A DNA stretch of 64,000 nt from Rhabdornis inornatus (GCA_013397075.1 VWZS01007618.1:10901-74900), one strand, 5' to 3'. Shown: positions 1 through 9,489, counted from the stretch's first letter. Notes: generated by a model not told the origin, from the letters alone. Numbers and translations: made by a program.

Positions 1-969
1 TCCACGAGCCCAGCTCCTCTCCTTCTCTTCCCCAGCACCACACACAAGCACAGCCTCACCCAAACTCCACGGAGTCAATTCCCCCCTGCACATCAACAAA
101 GCCTCTCCTCAGGAGCCATGGGCTTCTTCCTCTGGTTACATTCCTGTACTTCCCTGTGATCCCCACACAAGCTCTCATGGCATTAATCAGATGCAATTAT
201 CTCCATTTGAGTCTTACTATCCCAATTAGCATCAGCCTCAGGCCACCACTTGCATTTCCCCCCGGAAATCCGCAGGGGGTGGCCTGTGGGGGTTGCAGTT
301 GATTCCAATCCCGATTCTGAGACTCCATCTCTGGCCAGGAGTCACCAGCACCTCCCAGTTGGCTCTCAACTGCTCTCCAGCCATCCCCATTCCCTACTCC
401 CACTGGGCCTTGCCCAGACAGACCTTCAGCCTGGACCTGCTCCCAGCTGGACCCTTCCCACCCAAACCATCCTATGATTCCACAGACACTGTCTCCAGAA
501 GGAGCTGGGAGGGATGGGATCCAAACTCTTCCTAACAGCCTGAAACCAGCATCCACCACCTTCCATTGTTTCCAGTACTCATGGTCTTATGCCAGACATC
601 AAACCAGTCAGACAGGAGCTGCCCATCCTCAACCCATGGTGACAGGGCCACCTTTCAGGTCCTTCCGTGACCACACAGATAAACTGGCACCGTGTGGCAG
701 TGCCACAGCTGGTGCAGGATGTCAGGTGCTCCAGTGGAGATGACATTCTTGCCCTGTGCTGCATGGGATGTCCTGGGTACCCAATCTGCCCCTCTGTCCC
801 CTGCTGAACTCCATCTTGGGGCAGTTCTCCATCACGAACATGCTCCATGGAAAACACTTCCGCTGCTCTGCCTCAGTGGCTTGGTTGTTCGCTTTTAGTA
901 GGATCCACAGGGTTCATTTTCTTCACATTGTGTGGCACAGCCATGGGTTTGGATTCAGGATGGGAATGC
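1..969. repeat. 969-bp block identical to 2808-3776 (direct copy 1)
   Basis: This block matches 2808-3776 at a constant offset of 2807 bp; all reading frames compared are identical. It stops exactly at the N gap at 970. Perfect identity next to a one-base gap is typical of unmerged overlapping contigs or a haplotype copy. A very recent tandem duplication of the B12-binder locus cannot be excluded. It contains the decayed exon listed at 742-898 and no intact gene. Confidence 0.9.
742..898 (+). pseudogene. Decayed exon of a cobalamin-binding protein paralog (copy in the duplicated block)
   Basis: Same sequence as 3549-3705. It resembles the functional exon at 2196-2334, sharing the core GQFSITNMLH versus VQFSITNTLK, as well as the intron sequence before that exon. 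The splice acceptor CAG is lost and the frame decays after the core. It is probably an assembly copy of the pseudo-exon at 3549. Confidence 0.6.
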
Positions 970-970
970 N
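970..970. other. Assembly gap (single N)
   Basis: One N directly after the end of the 969-bp duplicate. The 5' exons of the B12-binder gene, which are missing from the window, may fall in this gap. Confidence 0.95.
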
Positions 971-1184
971 AGCCACCCATGGCCACATCCACAGCTGGCT
1001 TCTCCAGGAAATAAAGAAGGACGCAGTGGAGAGAGCCCAGACAGGTGGGGAAGGGACAGGAGCAGAATCCAGGGCAGGGGAGGGGGTGCACCTGATCCCA
1101 GCAGACCCCGTACTGCAGGCTTGGCACCACCAGCTCTTGGGATGCCACGTCCCATCCCCCCACTCTGTCCTCTTGTCCCCACAG

Positions 1185-2680
1185 ACATGGCCTCGGGACA
1201 GGTGGCTCTGTACATCCTCGCCCTCCTCTCCTCCTGCCAGGACCCCTGGAGTGTCCATGCCATGGGGAAGACCGTCAACCTGATCCCCATCCTGAAGCAG
1301 AAAATGCATGAGGAGATCAGCAGAAAGGGTACACAGGGACATGAGGGAAGGACTGGGGGGGGACTGGGGGATGTCACCCTCACTGCACTCCATCAGCTCA
1401 CCCCTCTTTGCCTTGCAGTGATCACCTGGTACAATGAGAGCCTGGACATCCTGGCCCTGTGCCTGGCGAAGGAATACGACATCCAAGATGCAGTCAAGGC
1501 TGTGGCTGAGGAGCTGCTGAAATCTAGGAGCTCCCTCTGTGTGGGTAAGGGAACTCTCCAGCCCCCCTGTGTCCCCTCTGCTCCCAGAGGTGTCTCTGAG
1601 GTGCTGACAGTGACACTGGGATCCCACAGACACCCGGGCCATGGCAGTACTGGCGCTGGTGTGCGCCTACAACCACCCGGACAAGCAGGAACTGATCCAT
1701 GACGCGCTAAAGGTTGTGACCAACGATTTCTTGGATGAGCAAGAGAGCAGGAATGGCATGATTGGGAATATCTACAGCATGGGGCTGGCGCTGCAGGTAT
1801 GGAGAGGGGCTGTGGGGTCACAGTTCCGCTGCCAGGCTGCTTGTGCCACCTTCCACCTCCTCCACAGGCTCTGGAGACCTCAAGTGAGTTTTACGCCCCT
1901 CGGAAGTGGGACCGTGCCCAGGCCTTCAGCGTGGTCTACAACCACGACTACCAGCAGCCCATGGCCATAGCCCAGGTGCTGCCTCCACTCGTGGGCAAGT
2001 CCTACCTGAACGCAGGTAGGTGGGGCTGTGCTGCCACCAATGGAATGGCCCTGAGCCAACCGCTGCCCCTGTCACCAATGCCAGGGTGTTTCAATCGGGG
2101 TTCCAACCTGGAGTCAGCCCCGTGGCTATGACACTCCTGCCCTGTGCCAGGTGGGCTGTGCCAGGTGCCCACCCTGCTCCTCTCCCCACCCACAGCTGCC
2201 ATCACGGTGCAGTTCTCCATCACCAACACGCTGAAGAATTACTTCCACTACTCCACCTCGGTGTGTGTCCCAGATAACTCCACGCTGCTCCGGGTGATGG
2301 AGGTGGCAAGGAATGAGAAACCTGACATCTTTTGGTGAGAAACAGAGGCTGGGAGAGAAGGGGAAGGGCTTGCATCTGCCCAGTCAGCTCTGAGCCCACT
2401 CCCTTTGCTGGCACCTTCAAGATAAAGGAGGAAAAACTGGGTCCCTTTGTGACCTCCATCCACGGGTTGGCTGGCAATGAAACTGAAAGGACCTACTGGC
2501 AGTTCTTCAGCTGCTGGAGTCCCCTCCAGGAAGGTGGGCACTTGGGGGAGGGTGTAGGGCACAAGGGGCTGTGCTTGGGGGTCTCCATATCCCAGCCTCA
2601 CTCATCCCTGTGCCACAGGGGTCGGAATCTACAAGCCGAAAAACTGGGAGCACATCCAGGCCATCTTCAGCACCTACTGA
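1185..2680 (+). CDS. CBLIF-like: Cobalamin (vitamin B12)-binding protein, intrinsic factor/transcobalamin family, 5'-truncated
   Basis: Seven exons can be joined with GT-AG junctions and matching phase: 1185-1328, 1419-1544, 1630-1796, 1868-2015, 2196-2334, 2388-2533 and 2619-2680, about 310 codons ending in TGA. Family members are secreted B12 carriers of about 420 residues with an alpha6/alpha6 barrel and a C-terminal beta domain. Visible hallmarks are SGQVALYILAL, YNESLDILALCL, DTRAMAVLALVC, GNIYSMGLALQ, GPFVTSIHGLAG, TYWQFFS and the closing segment WEHIQAIFSTY. The signal peptide and roughly the first 100 residues are absent, so those exons lie in the gap at 970 or beyond the window. The start of exon 2388 is the least certain junction. 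Intrinsic factor (CBLIF), TCN1 and TCN2 cannot be separated by eye. The gene is otherwise intact, has a poly(A) signal at 2715 and has decayed relatives nearby. Confidence 0.88.
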
Positions 2681-2714
2681 CAGCACCAAGACACTCTGGA
2701 CCCCACCATGGAGC

Positions 2715-2720
2715 AATAAA
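2715..2720 (+). terminator. Polyadenylation signal of the B12-binder gene
   Basis: AATAAA lies 35 bp after the stop codon and is followed by a GT-rich stretch, the usual downstream element. Confidence 0.8.
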
Positions 2721-2741
2721 GTGCCGTTCCAGCATGTCCCT

Positions 2742-2768
2742 CTGTGTGTGTGTGTGTGTGTGTGTGTG
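2742..2768. repeat. (TG)n microsatellite
   Basis: About 13 uninterrupted TG units just downstream of the poly(A) signal. It may also act as the GU-rich downstream element. Confidence 0.95.
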
Positions 2769-2807
2769 CGCCCCGGGAGAAAACACAGCTCACATCCCTT
2801 TTGTCTT

Positions 2808-3776
2808 TCCACGAGCCCAGCTCCTCTCCTTCTCTTCCCCAGCACCACACACAAGCACAGCCTCACCCAAACTCCACGGAGTCAATTCCCCCCTGCACAT
2901 CAACAAAGCCTCTCCTCAGGAGCCATGGGCTTCTTCCTCTGGTTACATTCCTGTACTTCCCTGTGATCCCCACACAAGCTCTCATGGCATTAATCAGATG
3001 CAATTATCTCCATTTGAGTCTTACTATCCCAATTAGCATCAGCCTCAGGCCACCACTTGCATTTCCCCCCGGAAATCCGCAGGGGGTGGCCTGTGGGGGT
3101 TGCAGTTGATTCCAATCCCGATTCTGAGACTCCATCTCTGGCCAGGAGTCACCAGCACCTCCCAGTTGGCTCTCAACTGCTCTCCAGCCATCCCCATTCC
3201 CTACTCCCACTGGGCCTTGCCCAGACAGACCTTCAGCCTGGACCTGCTCCCAGCTGGACCCTTCCCACCCAAACCATCCTATGATTCCACAGACACTGTC
3301 TCCAGAAGGAGCTGGGAGGGATGGGATCCAAACTCTTCCTAACAGCCTGAAACCAGCATCCACCACCTTCCATTGTTTCCAGTACTCATGGTCTTATGCC
3401 AGACATCAAACCAGTCAGACAGGAGCTGCCCATCCTCAACCCATGGTGACAGGGCCACCTTTCAGGTCCTTCCGTGACCACACAGATAAACTGGCACCGT
3501 GTGGCAGTGCCACAGCTGGTGCAGGATGTCAGGTGCTCCAGTGGAGATGACATTCTTGCCCTGTGCTGCATGGGATGTCCTGGGTACCCAATCTGCCCCT
3601 CTGTCCCCTGCTGAACTCCATCTTGGGGCAGTTCTCCATCACGAACATGCTCCATGGAAAACACTTCCGCTGCTCTGCCTCAGTGGCTTGGTTGTTCGCT
3701 TTTAGTAGGATCCACAGGGTTCATTTTCTTCACATTGTGTGGCACAGCCATGGGTTTGGATTCAGGATGGGAATGC
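2808..3776. repeat. 969-bp block identical to 1-969 (direct copy 2)
   Basis: Partner of 1-969. This copy is continuous with unique sequence on both sides, so it is the better candidate for the true locus. It holds intergenic sequence and the decayed B12-binder exon at 3549-3705. Confidence 0.9.
3549..3705 (+). pseudogene. Decayed exon of a second B12-binder gene
   Basis: Aligns by eye with 2138-2285, which is the end of an intron plus the start of exon 2196-2334. The core CAGTTCTCCATCAC is identical and the flanks are recognisably related. The acceptor AG is gone and no open frame crosses the block. About 100 bp upstream, a stretch ending in QELPILNPW weakly resembles the preceding exon (AQVLPPLVGKSY). 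This points to an old tandem duplication of the gene followed by loss. Confidence 0.65.
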
Positions 3777-3781
3777 TGTGG
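3753..3781. repeat. 29-bp direct repeat, left copy
   Basis: Identical to 5427-5455; a third, gap-truncated copy ends at 969. The two intact copies bracket the single-exon ORF at 4128-5321. Confidence 0.9.
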
Positions 3782-4127
3782 ATAAAACAGAGACGGTTTG
3801 GCGGTTGCTGAGAAGAGCTTTTCTTCCTCCAGCACTCAGCAGTGTCCCATGGGACAATCCATGTCCATGGCATTGTCAGCCAGGAGGCGAGATCATCATC
3901 CTCCTCCTCATCACTGTGTCCTGCTTGGCTGAGAATCTTTCCATCTGTTCCACTCGAGAGGGCCACCAGTGCCCACAAGGAGCCCCTCAGCCCTGGGGTG
4001 CGGCGGGGCTGTGACGTCACACAGGTGTCCCACCCGCAGCACTGTGACATCAGTACGGTGTCTCTGCAGGACATGTGCCACCACCCCCTGGCTCCCAGTG
4101 CGGCCACCATGGGACATTGACGAAGCC

Positions 4128-5321
4128 ATGAGTTTCCTGCTCCCCACGCTTGTCTTGCTGGTGGCCAGTACGGCCGTCCTGCTGGCCACCTACATTTGGA
4201 AAGCGCGGAAGCGCCTCGGGAGCCGGGCCAGGAGATCCCGGCGCAGCCGAGCGGCCCCGGGGGCTCCCAGTTCACCCCCGGTTAAGGAGAGCCCTCCCCA
4301 GGGCCCGGCTGCCCCCGGGAGCCCCCTGTACATCCCCTGCGGCTGCGGCCCCGGCTGCACCCCCTGTGCCACGGCGGCCCGGGAGCTGCAGGACCTGGTG
4401 ACGCCGCTGTGGCCCGAGGTGTCCTTCCCACGGGACTCGGAGATGTGGCAGCTGTCGTGGGAGGACCTGGAGCAGCTGCTGGAGCGAGGCCACCTGCCCT
4501 GCTGTGCCTCCTCCAGCTCCTCTGGGAGCCCCCAGGGCCGCTCCAGGAGCCAGAGCCACACAAGACCCCTGATCCGTCGGAAAACATCTGCCACTGGAAA
4601 AGGCTCAGTCCTCCGCAGAACCTGCTTGAGATCCTCCACTCTTCCAAGAATGTCCATCCCTAGGAAAGGCGTCCCCACTGCCATCCAGACCCTCTGTGAC
4701 TTGTGTTGTGCTCCAACTGGAACCTGGCCTGTTCCTGCCAAGAAGGAAATGTCCTGGAGCCACCAGTGCCCAATCCATGTCTCCCAGGATCCCATGGCAG
4801 AGCCATCAGGGCAGACTCTCCGCACGCTGCTGGACAAGAGGCTCTGGTGGCAAAGGCAGCCGATCACATGTTCAGGATGCTCCCTGGAGCTGGCTGTGAA
4901 GGACAAGGAAGATCTCCACACCTTGGATATTTCTAACCAAGGTCTCTATCCCTGCCAGAGCCTCCATGAGATCCACTGGACTCCAGATGGAGGAGCCCAC
5001 ACAGACATTTCTTCCTGCTGCCTCAGAGCCGTGGCAATGCACAGAACTCACCAGACACCCACGGCCAGGAAAAGCCTGGAAATACAAGTGGGAGCCCAAG
5101 CCATTCCAGCAAAGAATTCCCAGCAGCAAGTGTCCCTGAGCCGCTGGTGCCCAGTGCATGGCTCCCAGGACACTGGAGCAGTGGCACAGGAGAAAACCCT
5201 GCGGGCAGTGCTGGACAGGAGGCTCCAGCGGGAACGGGAACACCTCCTTTTCAAGGGAGCTCTCAGGAGATGGCTGGCACGGCTCAGGACACAGCTCGTG
5301 GCAGCAGCTGACGCATTCTGA
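4128..5321 (+). CDS. Single-exon ORF, predicted one-pass membrane protein, possibly SPATA31/FAM205-like
   Basis: An uninterrupted 397-codon frame starting at the ATG before FLLPTLVLLVASTAVLLATY, a clear N-terminal membrane segment at about residues 4-23. A basic stretch follows (KARKRLGSRARRSRRSR), then a proline-rich linker. Next is a Cys cluster, CGCGPGCTPCATAARELQDL, at about 65-85, followed by an aromatic/acidic motif LSWEDLEQLLERG. The N-terminal TM, basic stretch, Cys-x2-Cys and EIQ/ELQ-type helix recall SPATA31/FAM205 testis proteins, but this is only a visual resemblance. The C-terminal half has an internal repeat: CPIHVSQD...TLRTLLDKRL at about 215-245 and CPVHGSQD...TLRAVLDRRL at about 342-370. 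The frame stays open upstream to 3969 and a splice acceptor may lie at about 4069, so the true 5' end is uncertain. A tiny ORF (MGH-stop) with a strong Kozak context precedes the ATG by 8 nt. Confidence 0.6.
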   Translation: MSFLLPTLVLLVASTAVLLATYIWKARKRLGSRARRSRRSRAAPGAPSSPPVKESPPQGPAAPGSPLYIPCGCGPGCTPCATAARELQDLVTPLWPEVSFPRDSEMWQLSWEDLEQLLERGHLPCCASSSSSGSPQGRSRSQSHTRPLIRRKTSATGKGSVLRRTCLRSSTLPRMSIPRKGVPTAIQTLCDLCCAPTGTWPVPAKKEMSWSHQCPIHVSQDPMAEPSGQTLRTLLDKRLWWQRQPITCSGCSLELAVKDKEDLHTLDISNQGLYPCQSLHEIHWTPDGGAHTDISSCCLRAVAMHRTHQTPTARKSLEIQVGAQAIPAKNSQQQVSLSRWCPVHGSQDTGAVAQEKTLRAVLDRRLQREREHLLFKGALRRWLARLRTQLVAAADAF

Positions 5322-5426
5322 AGCGTTCTTCATGCTGCATAAATTTGGGGTTTCCCCAAAAACTGCCTGAGAGCTCCCACTGTTCTGCTTTCCACTGGGA
5401 CAGGGCTCCTTTCTTCCCAGGAGCTA

Positions 5427-5455
5427 GGTTTGGATTCAGGATGGGAATGCTGTGG
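5427..5455. repeat. 29-bp direct repeat, right copy
   Basis: Exact copy of 3753-3781, 106 bp after the stop codon of the ORF at 4128-5321. Confidence 0.9.
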
Positions 5456-6200
5456 GTAACACATGGTCCAGCCAGCTGGAAAACTGGGATGAAGTCGAAA
5501 ATTCACTTAATTAGAACTACGAGATGGAAAAGCCCCGAATCCCCTGTGCCCTCTCTGATTGGCTCTGCTGGATTCCTAGCTTCCCACAGCTCTTGCTCCT
5601 GGGACAAAGAGCGGAACTGGAATTCATCTGTAATAGTATCAGAAGCAGTGGGAATCTTTTCAATAAGAAAAGGAGGAAAAATGGAGTGAAATACCATGAA
5701 GCACCAGGTAGAGGGAGAGTGGTGGAAAAGCAGCTTTTAGAACTGGTAAATTTCCCAGACTTATTTCCAGATATTATTATTTTAAAATAATTTTTTATCC
5801 CTCCACCACAAAACCATTCCTGTACCTATGAAGATATTTGGAGATAAAAGAGGAACACTTAATTAAAAAACTTCTGGGGAAAAAAGCAATTATGGATTGA
5901 AACATGCAAGAGAATCCACTGCAAGAAAACATAAATCCCGATTTTAGCAAGATTAATGGATAATAAATATTAAATATAATTTCCCCACAAAACAAGCCAG
6001 CTTCTTATTTTCCAAACTGGCAAAGAGCAGACTCACAGATTTTTGATATCTACGAAGCATCCAAAGAGCTCAAAATTGGAATTCTTTGTGTTCCACACTG
6101 TGTTTGGTTTGTTGACTGTTATGGAATTCCCTCTAAAACTGGGATTTTCATTTAAAACCACGGTTTAAGCCACTTCTCTGGAGAAAGAGAAACAGAGTCT
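5456..6200. other. AT-rich intergenic sequence
   Basis: A/T-rich stretch between the SPATA31-like ORF and the FEN1 3' UTR, with no convincing ORF, RNA gene or repeat family. The base composition falls sharply compared with 4100-5300. Confidence 0.6.
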
Positions 6201-6212
6201 TTGTGTTCAAAT

Positions 6213-6218
6213 TTTATT
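6213..6218 (-). terminator. FEN1: Candidate FEN1 polyadenylation signal
   Basis: TTTATT on + is AATAAA on the FEN1 strand, which would give a 3' UTR of about 700 nt. A second candidate lies at 6389-6394 (3' UTR about 520 nt). Confidence 0.5.
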
Positions 6219-6907
6219 CTGAAAACAAAACCCATCCTGTGGCTCTGACAAGCAAAAAAACTATAGAAAACACAGAATAAAATAAAAAGTTTTCATTCCC
6301 ATCCTGGGAATGTAAATGTGTACAACACGGAAGAATGCCCCTGGAATTCAGGGACTGAAGAGGCTGCAGTTCTAGGCTTATGGATATTTTTATTTTTAAG
6401 CATTCCTAAGCAAATTTCAGGCCGGTATAGCTGCAGTCTGGGCTCACCTTTCCTTGGATTACGCATTAAAAGTGGGCCAGGATACTGCTGGAATTGAGAT
6501 CACAACTAGGTTTTGAATAAGGAGAGTGACCACAAAAAGAGAAGGAAAAACCTTCATGAACTCTCTTGGCTTAAAGGGAGAATTTTACCTCATTACTTGA
6601 AGCCTCCTTCCCAATTCCAGCTTGCCTTCCACTCCTACCTTTCTAGTTTCTGCTTGCAACTACTTCTTCTGGGATGGATGGGATCAGGCTGAAATCTAAC
6701 TTGTCCTGAGTCTGCTTTGCAGCTGTTCAGCTTTGGAATTCTGAAATCTGGGCGTGTTTGTGCCCAGAAGCTGCTTCACTCTGCTGCCCTCATCCCTTCC
6801 TTCCCAGCACTAGTACGTAGCACTGACACAAAACTGCCATTAGGCTAAAATTCCTCATTAAGCCCCCTAAAACCCCAATCCCAGAGGTCTGCGGGCACCC
6901 AATCCGG

Positions 6908-8068
6908 TTATTTTGCCTTTTTAGTCTTTGTGGCCGCGCCACCGTTGGGCTTGGAGTTGGTCTTGGCTTTCTTCTTGGCCGATCCCTTGGGCTCCGGCTC
7001 CTTGCGCTTGGCTGAGGTGATGGATCCAGTGACCTTGAAGAAGTCATCGAGCCGGCCCTGGGTGCTTCCCTGGCGGCTCTTGCTCAGCCTCCTGACGCCG
7101 TTGCGGATGCGCTCCTCGTTGAACTGCTTCTCCCCACACATGAACTGCACCAGCTGCTCCTCGTCGGGCTCGCTCCACTTCAGCTCCACGGCGTCGGGAT
7201 CGATCACGTCAGGCTCCAGGAAGAGCTTCTGGGCCTCCTTGTGCAGCCAGTTCTCGGGCAGTGGGTACTTCTTGGTGTCCAGCTGCTGCACGATCCTCTC
7301 GATGGATTTGTGCTCCCGGATGAGCTCCACGGCGCGCTTCGGCCCGATGCCGCGGATGCTGCCGCAGTAGTCGCAGCCCAGCAGGATGCACAGGTCCACA
7401 AACTGCTCCCAGGTCAGCTGCAGATCCTGCAGGATCCGGTTCAGGTGGAACTCCTGGATGGGCAGCTTCTTGGTCTCGCTGGCCGTGAGGTGCCGCATCA
7501 GCACGGGGCTGCCGAAGGTGAGGCAATCCATGTCCTCTGTGGCGGCGGCGTACACCTTCCCGGCCTTCACTAGGGTGGCACAGCTGGCCTCCGCCTCTCC
7601 AGGTGCCTCCACGTAGGGAATTCCCATCAGCGTCAGCAGCTTCTTGCACTCCTGTGTGTGCTGCGGGGTCACCTTGACCAGCCTCTTGCTGTACTTCTCA
7701 ATGTTCTCCTCCTCCCCGGCCTCCTGCGCTTCCTGCAGGTGCTTCTCCGCCTCAGCCCGGCGCTCCGTGCGCTTGGCCAACTCCCCGGATTTCAGCTGTG
7801 GGGGCTTCCCGTCGAACACGTACACCGGCTTGATGCCGTTCTCCACCATGCGGATGGTGCGGTAGAACATTCCCATGAGGTGGCTGGTGGTCTCCCCGTC
7901 CTCATTCTGGAGCACGTCAGCTCCCTGCCGCACGGCGATCAGGAACTGGTAGATGCTCATGGAGGCGTCGATGGCCACTTTCCGGCCGAAGTAGGACTTG
8001 ATGTCATTCTCCCGGATGGCCCCGGGAGCCACATCGGCGATAAGCTTGGCCAAGCCATGGATTCCCAT
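6908..8068 (-). CDS. FEN1: Flap endonuclease 1
   Basis: A single coding exon of 386 codons (human FEN1 is 380 residues). FEN1 is a structure-specific nuclease that removes 5' flaps in Okazaki fragment maturation and long-patch base-excision repair. Visible features are the N-terminal MGIHGLAKLIADVAPGAI, the N-domain YVFDGKPPQLK, the I-domain acidic cluster EAPGEAEASCA with ATEDMDCLTFG, the helix-hairpin-helix GCDYCGSIRGIGPKRA, the PCNA-binding box QGRLDDFF, and a Lys-rich tail ending KTKKAK. Catalytic Asp/Glu positions of the family appear intact. A splice acceptor (CTCCAG) sits one base before the ATG, matching the known 5' UTR intron of the gene. It is divergent from TMEM258 with a shared promoter, as in mammals. 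Confidence 0.98.
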   Translation of the reverse strand: MGIHGLAKLIADVAPGAIRENDIKSYFGRKVAIDASMSIYQFLIAVRQGADVLQNEDGETTSHLMGMFYRTIRMVENGIKPVYVFDGKPPQLKSGELAKRTERRAEAEKHLQEAQEAGEEENIEKYSKRLVKVTPQHTQECKKLLTLMGIPYVEAPGEAEASCATLVKAGKVYAAATEDMDCLTFGSPVLMRHLTASETKKLPIQEFHLNRILQDLQLTWEQFVDLCILLGCDYCGSIRGIGPKRAVELIREHKSIERIVQQLDTKKYPLPENWLHKEAQKLFLEPDVIDPDAVELKWSEPDEEQLVQFMCGEKQFNEERIRNGVRRLSKSRQGSTQGRLDDFFKVTGSITSAKRKEPEPKGSAKKKAKTNSKPNGGAATKTKKAK

Positions 8069-8394
8069 CCTGGAGAGGGAAAAAGGGGATGTTGGGAGCA
8101 GGCTCTGAAGCAAAAACGGCAGTGCTTCCCTTACAAACCATCACTCCAAGGGCTGTGGCCTCTACTGGCAGCCTTTATCCCGAATCCTGCCTCAGGCCAC
8201 CCTTCTCCCTCACCACCCCCCCTTAGTCCATCATTACTCCCTTTCCCATCTGCCCCTCCCATCCCAATCCTCCTCCCCAGAATTCAATTATCTCCACCAT
8301 TACAACCATCCAGACCCCATCACCTCCCCATTCTCATCTCCTTATTTATCAGCTCCCCAGGCCTGCCATCAACCTCTCTTCCCTCCCCTTCAGA

Positions 8395-8651
8395 TCCCCC
8401 GTTTCCCCTCAGACCCCCGCTCTCCCTCAGCCGCCATTACCGCCTCACAGCCCCCGATTCCCCTCAGACCCCCGCTCTCCCTCAGCCGCCATTACCCNCC
8501 CGTTTCCCCTCAGACCCCCGTCTCCCCTGAGCCGCCATTACCGCCTCACAGCCCCCGATTCCCCTCAGACCCCTGCTCTTCCTCAGCCGCCATTACCGCC
8601 TCACAGCCCCCGATTCCCCTCAGACCCCCGCTCTCCCTCAGCCGCCATTAC
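8395..8651. repeat. 55-bp minisatellite in the FEN1 5' intron/exon 1
   Basis: Five copies of a C-rich 55-bp unit. The shared CCGCCATTAC word starts at 8431, 8486, 8532, 8587 and 8642. Spacing is 55 except across the N at 8498, where bases are missing. On the FEN1 strand each unit carries TAATGGCGGCTGAG (an ATG in a YY1-like context), and the complete units carry a GT-GAGG donor-like word. Confidence 0.93.
8498..8498. other. Assembly gap (single N) inside the minisatellite
   Basis: The copy spacing drops to 46 bp here, so part of a unit, or whole units, has been lost or collapsed. Confidence 0.95.
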
Positions 8652-8700
8652 CCGGCCGCTCGCGCGCCGCCGCTCCCGCGCTCCGCTGCCGAGCCCGCCG
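8605..8700 (-). other. FEN1: Candidate non-coding first exon of FEN1
   Basis: On the minus strand GGGGGCT is followed by GTGAGG at 8604-8599, a plausible donor for the acceptor before the FEN1 ATG. The upstream boundary (start site) is not visible. If used, the exon carries an ATG at 8648-8646 that is in frame with FEN1. Confidence 0.45.
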
Positions 8701-8840
8701 GGAGCCGCCGCCAGCCAATGAGGAAGCGGCTCGCCCTCGTCGCGCCTCGTTCCCGCCCCCACTTCCACTTCCGGCGGCCGAAGTGGGCGGACGTACGGCG
8801 GCGGCAGCGGAGCCGACGTGTCGCAGCAGGGGCCGGCGAC
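8652..8840. promoter_or_regulatory. FEN1/TMEM258 bidirectional CpG-island promoter
   Basis: A very GC- and CpG-rich stretch between the divergent genes, without a TATA box. It has a CCAAT box at 8715-8719 and ETS-type CTTCCGG around 8766-8773. This is the expected architecture of a housekeeping head-to-head promoter. Confidence 0.8.
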
Positions 8841-9302
<462 letters not shown>

Positions 9303-9410
9303 ACGCTCCGGATGGGGGACTCGGGGAAGCTCTTTTTATATTTCTTTTATATTTCAACGAGAAAACGCCTGTAGCAGGTATGGTCTGTGACAGGCAGTGA
9401 CCCGCAGGTG

Positions 9411-9416
9411 AATAAA
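9411..9416 (+). terminator. TMEM258: TMEM258 polyadenylation signal
   Basis: AATAAA 109 bp after the stop codon, followed by GT-rich sequence; this gives a short 3' UTR. Confidence 0.85.
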
Positions 9417-9489
9417 AGTGGCTCTGTGTGACACAGCTGCCTGGGGACTGCTGGTTTGTCTTTTTTTTTTTTTTTTTAACCTGGCTTTT

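Noticed and set aside
3753..5455. Processed retrogene with target-site duplication
   Set aside because: The 29-bp repeats are too long for typical LINE target sites, no poly(A) tail precedes the right copy, and a third copy exists at 969. Kept as an observation only.
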